7,221 nt of DNA from positions 1-7,221 of the forward strand of contig CAMTZV010000065.1 in the NCBI GenBank assembly GCA_947086625.1, given 5' to 3'. The notes under the pieces were generated by a model. The model was given only the letters and a program-made list of their open reading frames with translations. It was not told the origin of the DNA and searched no databases. The DNA is from an uncultured bacterium. Its GTDB lineage: Bacteria > Bacillota > Clostridia > Lachnospirales > Lachnospiraceae. Position 1 is the first letter of the stretch. Every line of letters begins with the position of its first letter. Positions 1 to 5,746 of the stretch are shown here, one piece after another. The translations under genes and the position numbers were made by a program.

Positions 1-603
1 GGTCAACTGTGACTGGAACAGATTCACAAGCTCGGTATCCTCTTTGAGCGCGATACTGACCTCATCATAAAGCTGCAGAAAGTTTCGGATATTGTCAGCA
101 TAGGCACCCTTCTTGAAGCGGTAATCCGATTCAAGCTCACTGGCTACCGTTTTTACTTCACCGAATTTATAGATGTAATACTTATCCGGGTAGCGCAGCC
201 AAAGATATGTGCTGATTGCATTTTCACGCTGGTAATGCTGCGCGGCTCCGTTTCCATACTTCTCTAAGAGAATAGACGATTGCATCTTAAATGCATCCAT
301 CCTCTCAAGCACATCCTTGCTCTCATCGAAAAGGGCAATAAACATGGAACGAACTTCTTCCGGAGCCGACTTCGCAAAACCTGCAATCATGCCTTTCGGA
401 AAATTATTACTAGAAGCCAGAAGATTGTCGGTCTTATCTAAGGCCCTGTTTAGCATTTCAGGGAAATCGGAAGCATTTACATCCCAGTTGTCCTGAAACC
501 ATTTCACGGCTTCCCATTTATATTTTTCTTCTCCCCACTGCCTGGAAACGAAGTTCTGTTTGTACTCAACGAGCACGTCTTTCAGTCGAATTTGATCAAA
601 CAT
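1..603 (-). CDS. mcrB: McrB-like AAA+ restriction GTPase, N-terminal part (runs off the window)
   Basis: This is an open frame of 201 codons from an ATG at 601-603 to the window edge, so only the N-terminus is visible. The start is supported by a GAGGTGG ribosome binding site (611-617) 7 nt upstream. The stretches KYKWEAVKWFQDNW, NLLASSNNFPKGMI, MFIALFDESKDV and ISTYLWLRYPDKYYIYK are ones I associate with the N-terminal, pre-ATPase region of McrB-like proteins in Firmicutes. In that family an N-terminal recognition domain is followed by an AAA+ GTPase that drives the McrC nuclease against modified DNA. The P-loop and other AAA+ motifs would lie beyond position 1, so the motor is not seen here. 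The gene lies 90 nt downstream of the MATE stop on the same strand. No convincing promoter is visible between them. GC content is moderate (25 of 60 bases at 421-480), unlike the GC-rich pump. The family call rests on recalled resemblance; another AAA+ protein with the same N-terminal domain is possible. Confidence 0.68.
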   Translation of the reverse strand, partial: MFDQIRLKDVLVEYKQNFVSRQWGEEKYKWEAVKWFQDNWDVNASDFPEMLNRALDKTDNLLASSNNFPKGMIAGFAKSAPEEVRSMFIALFDESKDVLERMDAFKMQSSILLEKYGNGAAQHYQRENAISTYLWLRYPDKYYIYKFGEVKTVASELESDYRFKKGAYADNIRNFLQLYDEVSIALKEDTELVNLFQSQLT

Positions 604-610
604 AGCGATA

Positions 611-617
611 CCACCTC
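611..617 (-). promoter_or_regulatory. Ribosome binding site of the McrB-like gene
   Basis: GAGGTGG on the minus strand lies 7 nt before the ATG at 601-603. It is the main support for that start. The remaining gap back to the MATE stop (604-693) holds no hairpin followed by a T-run and no well-spaced -35/-10 pair that I could find, so how this gene is transcribed is open. Confidence 0.6.
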
Positions 618-693
618 GGAATTTGCACTACAAAGATTACGTCATCTAATACTCGCGCAGAATGCTGTTTTCTGATATACCCAAATACCAAAA

Positions 694-2082
694 TCAGCTC
701 CCCTTATACTTCCCCTGCGAAAGCTCCCGCGCGATAAACGCCGCCGACACCGCCGCCGCGAGCGCGTCCGCCACCGGCCCGGCATACAAAATCCCGTCGA
801 TCCCCATGAAAAGCGGCAAACCCACGACCAGCGGCAGCAAAAACAAAATCTGGCGCGTCAGCGACAAAAACATGCCCTTCTTCGGCTTGCCGATGGCAGT
901 GAACGTGTTGGACGTCACCGGCTGTATAAAATTCAAAAACGTAAAGAACAAAAATACCCGGAAATAGCTCACCGCAAACGCCACGTACTCGGCGGAGCCG
1001 GAGCCGAACAGCCCGATGATCGGCTCCGGGAAAATCTGAAAGACCAGAAACGCCGCAGTCGAGATGGCAAGCCCGGCGCTCACCGTCAAAACATACGCCC
1101 GACGCACCCGCACATACTGCTTCGCACCGTAGTTAAAGCTCACAACCGGCTGTAAGCCCTGCGAAAGCCCGATGATAAAGGAGAAAAACACCTGATTCAC
1201 CTTGGAAATAATACCGGCGCACGCCAGCGGGATCTCCTCGCCGTAAACGCTCCTCGCCCCATAATAAGTCAGCGAGCGGTTCATCACAAGCTGCACGAGC
1301 ATCATCGCGAGCTGGTTCGTGCCCGGCGCCGCGCCAAGCGACATGACGGTGAGCGTCGTCGCGCGCTCCGGCTTCAAATGCCTGCGGGTGAGCGTGACGC
1401 TGCGGCAGTGCAAAAGGTACGCCCCCGCAAGCCCCGCGGAAAGATACTGCCCGATGATCGTCGCCCACGCCGCGCCCGCCATGCCAAGCCCCAGCCCGAA
1501 CACAAACACCGCGTCTAAAATCGTGTTGACAACCGCCCCAGTCAGGTTGCAGAGCATGGAAATCTGCGGGCTGCCGTCCGCGCGGATCAGATGCCCGCCG
1601 CCGTTCACGAAAATGAGCATCGGAAAGCCAAGTGACGTGATGCGCACATACGTGCAGGCGTAGCCCATGACGCTCTCCGGCGTGCCGAACGCCCGCAGCA
1701 TCGGTTCCAGAAAGAGCTGCGACACAAGCATGACGCACGCCCCGAGCACGAGCATCCCCGTGATCGCGTTTCCCATGTAGTACGCCGCCTGCTCATCCTC
1801 CCCCGCGCCCTTCGCCAGATTAAACGCTGCCGCGCCGCCAATGCCAAACAGCAGCGCAATCGCAATGCAGCAGATCGTAAGCGGGAACGCCACGTTTGTC
1901 GCGGCGTTTCCAAGCTCGCCCACACTGTTTCCGATAAAAAACTGGTCGACGATATTGTAAAGCGCGCCCGTGAGCATCGCCACGATGCTCGGCACGGTAA
2001 ATTTCAGCAGGAGCTTTGGGATCGGCAGGATACCGAGCGGGTTCTCCTGCCCTGCCGCAGTCTCTCTTATCTTCTCACACAT
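694..2082 (-). CDS. MATE family multidrug efflux transporter, MepA-like
   Basis: A 462-residue polytopic membrane protein of normal length for MATE (multidrug and toxic compound extrusion) cation-coupled exporters, which have about 12 membrane helices in two halves. Seen directly are the first helix region ending in NIVDQFFIG, with an acidic residue at D46 of the type used in ion coupling, then GNAATNVAFPLTI. The second half carries GLSQGLQPVVSFNYGAKQY, a hallmark of the MepA/DinF-like branch. The C-terminus has GIDGILYAGPVADALAAAV, as in relatives. The frame extends upstream to an ATG at 2157 and a TTG at 2178. I chose the ATG at 2080-2082 because AAGGAG lies 5 nt before it and because N-termini of this family usually begin just before the ENPLG motif. 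It has its own strong promoter, unlike the glycosyltransferases upstream. The coding sequence is strikingly GC-rich (41 of 60 bases at 1441-1500). The transported compound cannot be inferred. Confidence 0.93.
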   Translation of the reverse strand: MCEKIRETAAGQENPLGILPIPKLLLKFTVPSIVAMLTGALYNIVDQFFIGNSVGELGNAATNVAFPLTICCIAIALLFGIGGAAAFNLAKGAGEDEQAAYYMGNAITGMLVLGACVMLVSQLFLEPMLRAFGTPESVMGYACTYVRITSLGFPMLIFVNGGGHLIRADGSPQISMLCNLTGAVVNTILDAVFVFGLGLGMAGAAWATIIGQYLSAGLAGAYLLHCRSVTLTRRHLKPERATTLTVMSLGAAPGTNQLAMMLVQLVMNRSLTYYGARSVYGEEIPLACAGIISKVNQVFFSFIIGLSQGLQPVVSFNYGAKQYVRVRRAYVLTVSAGLAISTAAFLVFQIFPEPIIGLFGSGSAEYVAFAVSYFRVFLFFTFLNFIQPVTSNTFTAIGKPKKGMFLSLTRQILFLLPLVVGLPLFMGIDGILYAGPVADALAAAVSAAFIARELSQGKYKGS

Positions 2083-2087
2083 ACCCG

Positions 2088-2093
2088 CTCCTT
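2088..2093 (-). promoter_or_regulatory. Ribosome binding site deciding the MATE start
   Basis: AAGGAG on the minus strand lies 5 nt before the ATG at 2080-2082. The alternative ATG at 2157 has only GGAAGG about 10 nt upstream, and the TTG at 2178 has nothing convincing. The shorter protein is therefore preferred. Confidence 0.7.
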
Positions 2094-2208
2094 CCCCCTG
2101 TCCAAAGTCAGGGCCAAACACTTTTATGCGCCCCGCGCCGCGCACATTTTTCCTCATGAAAAAGACACCTTCCCACAACGGACGCCGACTGCCAACGCAT
2201 ATACCCGT

Positions 2209-2237
2209 ATTGTAATGAAAAAGTGGGAACGTGTCAA
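2209..2237 (-). promoter_or_regulatory. Sigma-A promoter for the MATE gene
   Basis: On the minus strand a perfect -35 hexamer TTGACA (2232-2237) is followed by a 17-nt spacer and a -10 hexamer TACAAT (2209-2214), one mismatch from TATAAT. A run of seven A residues lies just upstream of the -35 box (about 2246-2252) and could act as an UP-like element. Transcription would start near 2202, giving an untranslated leader of about 120 nt before the chosen ATG. The promoter sits about 50 nt beyond the stop of the glycosyltransferase at 2290, so it makes the pump an independent unit. No regulator binding site is certain. Confidence 0.85.
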
Positions 2238-2281
2238 GAATTCCATTTTTTTCGACACAGAAAATATGCCGGGTGTGAGAC

Positions 2282-2306
2282 AGATCCGCCTAATAACGCC
2301 GGATCT
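2282..2306 (-). repeat. Small inverted repeat across the end of the last glycosyltransferase gene
   Basis: AGATCCG (2282-2288) and CGGATCT (2300-2306) form a perfect 7-bp stem with an 11-nt loop that contains the TAG stop at 2290-2292. No T-run follows on the minus strand, so this is not a standard intrinsic terminator. It may be a weak mRNA 3' hairpin or chance. It is the only stem seen between the operon and the MATE promoter. Confidence 0.3.
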
Positions 2307-3387
2307 CATTCTCATCCGGTTCGATCCAGATATCCCGGTATTTCCCTCCGTTCAGGATCAGAGCGGCGATCGCCCCGCTGCTCTTGGCCGCTATAAAGTA
2401 ATCGCATTTTGACAGCGCAAGCACCTCGGCCGAATACGGCACGAATCTGTCGCGCAGGGCAACCGCGGCATAGTAATTCCTGTTGTCCGGACAGCCGCCC
2501 TGCCAGACAACGCATTTATCCTTCGTAATCAAAGGCCGTGAAATCAGAATGACATGCTCCTCCCCGAAAATCTGCCGGAACAGGCAGGCGCTCTCCCACC
2601 GCTCGGTCGACACAAACAGCCTGCTGCAATTCCATTCCTCCATCTTCTCTCTGATGAGCCGGATCGTATCTTCCACCTCCGGTACATACGGATGCCCGAT
2701 AAAATTTACCTGCTCCTCCTCTGTCCGCAGCTCGTAGGAGGATCTCGCGAAATCCTCCCTCAGGGAAACCCCGATTACAGCCTCGCCCTCTTTTCTGAGG
2801 TCTTCAAACTGTGCCCTGCACATTTCCAGAACCGCATCCTGAAAGACCCACGCCCTTTCTGCGTACTTGTGGACTTTTGAAAAATAACTGCGCCAGTCGG
2901 GAACCGACGCATGAACCCAGTGGTCGTCGATGTCGCCGTTAAGCTCCCTGCACATGTTCAGCCGCCAGGCGTGCGGGGAATTGATCGTGTCAACATATAC
3001 GCCCTGTTCCTTTTTTACCTGCTCCAGAGAAACGTCCTGCTTAAAGGTGCATTCCCATGCATCGCTTACTCCGATGCTCCCTTCCTTCAGACAATTCCTG
3101 TAATCCAGATCCGCCACAGGAACCAGCCTTTTGTGCGTAATAAAATCGTAGGCAAACAAATACTGGATCGCCGCCGCAAAGGTTGACATTTCCGGATGGG
3201 CATATCTGCAAACGACATATTTCAGCTTTGCATTTCCATCGTCCAGACGATACCCGAAGCTTAAATCCTTCTCATTTCTATTTAAAAAACGCATCCGCAG
3301 CCACGTGTCGATCTTTCGATATGCCTCGTACGGTATAAGTTCAAACAATTTTACCGAACAGGCTCTTAAAAGCGCTCTAACCTTCAT
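2290..3387 (-). CDS. Probable GT-B glycosyltransferase, NodZ/O-fucosyltransferase-like
   Basis: A 365-residue soluble protein without signal peptide or clear membrane helix. I do not recognise a named family member, but its layout recalls the GT23/O-FucT-type fold. IGVSLRED (residues 205-212) fits the conserved arginine motif of donor binding (IGVHxRRxD in relatives). It is followed by a helix-rich stretch ending in SRLFVSTE (255-262, compare xVFLATDD). Near the C-terminus, LALSKCDYFIAAKSSGAIAALI fits the LSxCDxxxxxxSSG motif. The role would be transfer of a sugar, possibly a deoxyhexose, to a growing surface glycan; the donor and acceptor are inferred only from the motifs and neighbours. Start choice is uncertain: the ATG at 3385-3387 has GGA 7 nt upstream and overlaps the preceding gene by 11 nt, while an ATG at 3408 would add seven residues and overlap by 32 nt. 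The overlap suggests translational coupling. It is the last gene of the operon. Confidence 0.6.
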   Translation of the reverse strand: MKVRALLRACSVKLFELIPYEAYRKIDTWLRMRFLNRNEKDLSFGYRLDDGNAKLKYVVCRYAHPEMSTFAAAIQYLFAYDFITHKRLVPVADLDYRNCLKEGSIGVSDAWECTFKQDVSLEQVKKEQGVYVDTINSPHAWRLNMCRELNGDIDDHWVHASVPDWRSYFSKVHKYAERAWVFQDAVLEMCRAQFEDLRKEGEAVIGVSLREDFARSSYELRTEEEQVNFIGHPYVPEVEDTIRLIREKMEEWNCSRLFVSTERWESACLFRQIFGEEHVILISRPLITKDKCVVWQGGCPDNRNYYAAVALRDRFVPYSAEVLALSKCDYFIAAKSSGAIAALILNGGKYRDIWIEPDENEIRRY

Positions 3388-4290
3388 TTTCTGATCCCGG
3401 CGCAACATACTGCCTGTAAAGCGCTCTCTCCCTGTCTGTACACCAGATCTGATCCAGCAGCTCGGCTTTGTGCAGCCTCAGATATTCCACCATATGGCCA
3501 AGCTGCCGCTCACAGTATTCCGCCTTTCCCTTCTTAATCTTCTCAATCATGGAAATCATGTAGGAAACCCTCGCATATCTTGCCTGACCGGCCAGTGCCG
3601 GACAATGCCCGGATATATATGCGACCCTTTCATCCTGCATGTTCAAATAGTCGTCCAGCACATCCGGCCGCAGCATGTCGCCCGAGAGAAATGCCGTCAT
3701 ATTGCCCGCATGTTTATAAAACCGGTACATCGGCTTTCCCTGCGCCACAACGCGGCGGCTCCTGCAAAACAATTTATAGATAAAATGAATGTCGTCTACC
3801 CGGGTTTTCTCCGTCCAACGCAATCCCTCAAACAATTCTCTGCGAAACAGCTTTGTAGCCGGAGCAGTATGAAATTTTTCCCTCTTCAAAAATTCTGACA
3901 GCCCCTGCTCCCCCTCCCACACATATATCTCATCGTATACATATTTTGGGCATACGGAGCCGTCCTCATATTCATCCACACAGCCTGTAATCGAAATATC
4001 CGCATCATAGCTTTTTGCCAGAGACACAAGATGCTCCAGCATTCCCGGCTCGCAGTAATCATCGTCGTCCACCATGCTGATATATGTCCCATGCGCCCTG
4101 CCGATGGCAAAATTGCGGGCCGCGGCAGCCCCGTTATTTTTTTCAAGCGTGTAAAGCGCGATCCTGCTGTCCTGATCCCTGTAAGCGTTACATCCTGAAA
4201 GGTCTGGCCGAGAATACTGTCCAGCATTCCCGGCAATAGCGTTTCCCTGTTACACGTCAATAAAATAACAGAGACATACGGAACTCCCAT
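3377..4290 (-). pseudogene. Family-2 glycosyltransferase, disrupted by internal deletion and frameshift
   Basis: The gene opens with a good AGGAGG site and ATG (4288-4290) and encodes VSVILLTCNRE, GMLDSILGQTFQD, a typical GT2 N-terminus to residue 33. At about 4190-4194 the homology jumps to another frame. That frame reads CNAYRDQDSRIALYTLEKNN, AAAARNFAIGRAHGTY and ISMVDDDDY (the DxD metal/donor motif), then continues for 271 residues to the stop at 3377-3379. The segment that should lie between (bEbIIVDNGSxD, first donor-binding loop) is absent. Alignment with the intact GT2 at 5747-7093 suggests 17 missing residues; about 52 nt lost would explain both the gap and the frame change. As it stands the first frame yields a 134-residue garbled product ending at 3886. 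The second frame has no start before an internal ATG at 4073-4075, which has no ribosome binding site and lies inside the DxD region. The intact ancestor would have had about 321 residues. A sequencing or assembly error must be excluded. Confidence 0.75.
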
Positions 4291-4296
4291 CGCCCG

Positions 4297-4302
4297 CCTC
4301 CT
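4297..4302 (-). promoter_or_regulatory. Ribosome binding site of the disrupted GT2 gene
   Basis: AGGAGG on the minus strand lies 6 nt before the ATG at 4288-4290. It decides against the upstream ATG at 4315-4317, which overlaps the radical SAM stop (ATGA) but has no Shine-Dalgarno sequence. The intact start signal indicates that the coding damage downstream is recent or an artefact. Confidence 0.65.
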
Positions 4303-4313
4303 GTCTGCATTTA

Positions 4314-5702
4314 TCATTCATAATCGCTTTTGATTTTCCGGATACACCTGTCGATCTTCTCGGCCTGCTCTTTCTCTCGTAAATCCAGACCGGCCACATA
4401 TTTTTCCCACTGATCCAGGTCTGGATTTTTCAGTTCGTCAAAAGACGCGTCCAGACAGACCTTTTTATCGGCATCCCATAAGTTCATAAATTCCCGCATC
4501 GTCGCACAGTATCTGATCCCGTCAAAGCCCGCGCGCTTCAGGGCATGTGCATTTTTATTGAAAAGATAAACGTCTTTATATTGCGAAAACGAGTACAAAA
4601 CCCCCGGATTTAATACTACATTTTTTAACCTCCGTATCATTTCTTCCGGCAGGCCCATATCCTGATTTACGGCGACTGCGATCCAGTCCGTTTCCTTTTT
4701 CAGGATATCGTTTATCTCGATGCCGGCGTCTGTCCCCGCCCGCAGCACTCTGGAGGCGATCGCTTTCGGGAAGATTGCCCGATTCAGTTTTGACACACGC
4801 TCCTCATGCTCCGACAGATATCGGTTGGCCGTGTCCGGCATAGCGGTTCCAAACTCCGTGCGCCCCTTTTCCATGACTGCGACACATCCGGCTTTCAGCT
4901 TTGGGCTGTCCGCTTCCTTCAGCTTTTGGTACAGCAGCGGCGAAACGTCGTCGATCTCCTCGCTTGAGAGCCTACCGCTGTGGAACAGCGCCCCTCCGCA
5001 AATCTCACACCATTGCAGCTGCTCGCCGAAATCCTCCGGCTCACGTTTCCACCATCCGGGCTCAATCTTCCAGCCGCCGGGCCCGTCAAAGAGCATATCG
5101 AGCGCCCCCGCGATCTCACAAAAAAAGGCCCCCTTCGGCGTGATTGCCGCGCTCCACTGATTCTGGACCCAGCAGCTGTCCCGCATCGGAATCCATTCCT
5201 CATCCGATACACCCATCTCCCGCCTGCTGGCCAGAAGCGGCTGGTGTACCGACGGGTTCTGGTGGTCGTTTATATTTTGAAAGCTGAACGTATCCTGAAT
5301 CAGTTCAAAATGTTCATAATATTTGTCGCAGACGGAGGTCAAAAGCCCCGGGCCCTTCCTCTCATTTAAAGATTCATCTAAAATATAATTCTTGTCATGC
5401 ATATATCTTGCAAATTCCTTTATTGGTTTTCTTGTCGCAAAAAGATTATATTTGGAGGGATATTTTTCACCGATATATTCCACAAAACGTGAAAATTCCG
5501 GATGAATGAGCGGTTCCCCCCCCATAATTCCAATGCATCGGTCAAAGTCTTTCAAAGAGTCTACCGCCCGCTTAAATGTCTCGAAATCCATAAAAAAAGG
5601 TCTTACATGGTGTCCACAAAACCGGGTGCAGTTCGAGCACGCATGCACGCAGGCATTCGTAATGTCTATTTGAATAATTCTCATATCTTTTGGTGATCTC
5701 AT
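4314..5702 (-). CDS. Radical SAM protein with SPASM/twitch-like second cysteine cluster
   Basis: A 462-residue cytoplasmic protein. The radical SAM core is clear: C18-x3-C22-x2-C25 (CVHACSNC) for the 4Fe-4S cluster that cleaves S-adenosylmethionine, and GGEP at 61-64 (IGIMGGEPLIHPEF). A second cysteine set follows: C177 and C195 in an SCWVQ...ITPKGAFFCE arrangement, then C232-x2-C235 (WCEICGG). This resembles the SPASM or twitch domain that binds auxiliary clusters in peptide- and sugar-modifying enzymes. Residues from about 285 to 462 form a further region that I do not recognise (DWIAVAVNQDM, SFSQYKDVYLFNKNAHALK). The end is highly charged and probably helical. GAGGAG lies 4 nt before the ATG at 5700-5702; an internal ATG at 5684 has no such site. 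It sits between two GT2 genes, 44 nt after one and 23 nt before the other. A role in modifying a sugar, lipid carrier or peptide part of the glycoconjugate is inference; the reaction is unknown. Confidence 0.9.
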   Translation of the reverse strand: MRSPKDMRIIQIDITNACVHACSNCTRFCGHHVRPFFMDFETFKRAVDSLKDFDRCIGIMGGEPLIHPEFSRFVEYIGEKYPSKYNLFATRKPIKEFARYMHDKNYILDESLNERKGPGLLTSVCDKYYEHFELIQDTFSFQNINDHQNPSVHQPLLASRREMGVSDEEWIPMRDSCWVQNQWSAAITPKGAFFCEIAGALDMLFDGPGGWKIEPGWWKREPEDFGEQLQWCEICGGALFHSGRLSSEEIDDVSPLLYQKLKEADSPKLKAGCVAVMEKGRTEFGTAMPDTANRYLSEHEERVSKLNRAIFPKAIASRVLRAGTDAGIEINDILKKETDWIAVAVNQDMGLPEEMIRRLKNVVLNPGVLYSFSQYKDVYLFNKNAHALKRAGFDGIRYCATMREFMNLWDADKKVCLDASFDELKNPDLDQWEKYVAGLDLREKEQAEKIDRCIRKIKSDYE

Positions 5703-5706
5703 AACG

Positions 5707-5712
5707 CTCCTC
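5707..5712 (-). promoter_or_regulatory. Ribosome binding site of the radical SAM gene
   Basis: GAGGAG on the minus strand lies 4 nt before the ATG at 5700-5702. It is in the 44-nt gap (5703-5746) after the upstream GT2 gene. That gap has no promoter or terminator that I can see, which supports a shared transcript. Confidence 0.6.
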
Positions 5713-5746
5713 TTTTATTACTTTTACACTCTGCTTACGTCTAAAT

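Noticed and set aside
604..693. A promoter for the McrB-like gene in the 90-nt gap.
   Set aside because: TAATCT and TATTAG resemble -10 boxes, but no -35 hexamer with more than two or three matches sits at the right spacing.
1133..1925. Long open frames on both strands inside the MATE gene.
   Set aside because: They are rich in Arg, Ala and His or Pro and Ser, have no recognisable motif, and overlap fully a certain transporter gene. High GC explains their lack of stops.
2107..2200. A 30-codon minus-strand reading frame (MRWQSASVVGRC...) in the MATE leader, considered as a regulatory leader peptide.
   Set aside because: Its ATG lies only about 2 nt from the predicted transcription start, it has no ribosome binding site, and it shows no residue run typical of attenuation.
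2231..2258. GTGTC...GACAC inverted repeat around the poly-T/A tract, considered as a terminator for the glycosyltransferase operon.
   Set aside because: The stem is only 5 bp with an 18-nt loop, it overlaps the -35 box of the MATE promoter, and on the transcribed strand the tract reads as A residues, not T.
2554..2880. Plus-strand frames opposite the NodZ-like gene.
   Set aside because: No motif, no convincing ribosome binding site, and complete overlap with a better-supported minus-strand gene.
3377..4290. Programmed frameshifting to join the two halves of the GT2 gene.
   Set aside because: There is no slippery heptamer at the junction, and the joined product would still lack the donor-binding loop of about 17 residues.
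3886..4317. A 143-codon frame considered as an independent gene.
   Set aside because: Only its first part is GT2-like. After about 4192 it reads the true coding frame of the glycosyltransferase out of phase, so it is the broken front end of the pseudogene.
4720..5369. Plus- and minus-strand frames overlapping the radical SAM gene.
   Set aside because: They are Ser/Pro/Arg-rich shadow frames. The radical SAM frame carries the CxxxCxxC and GGEP motifs.
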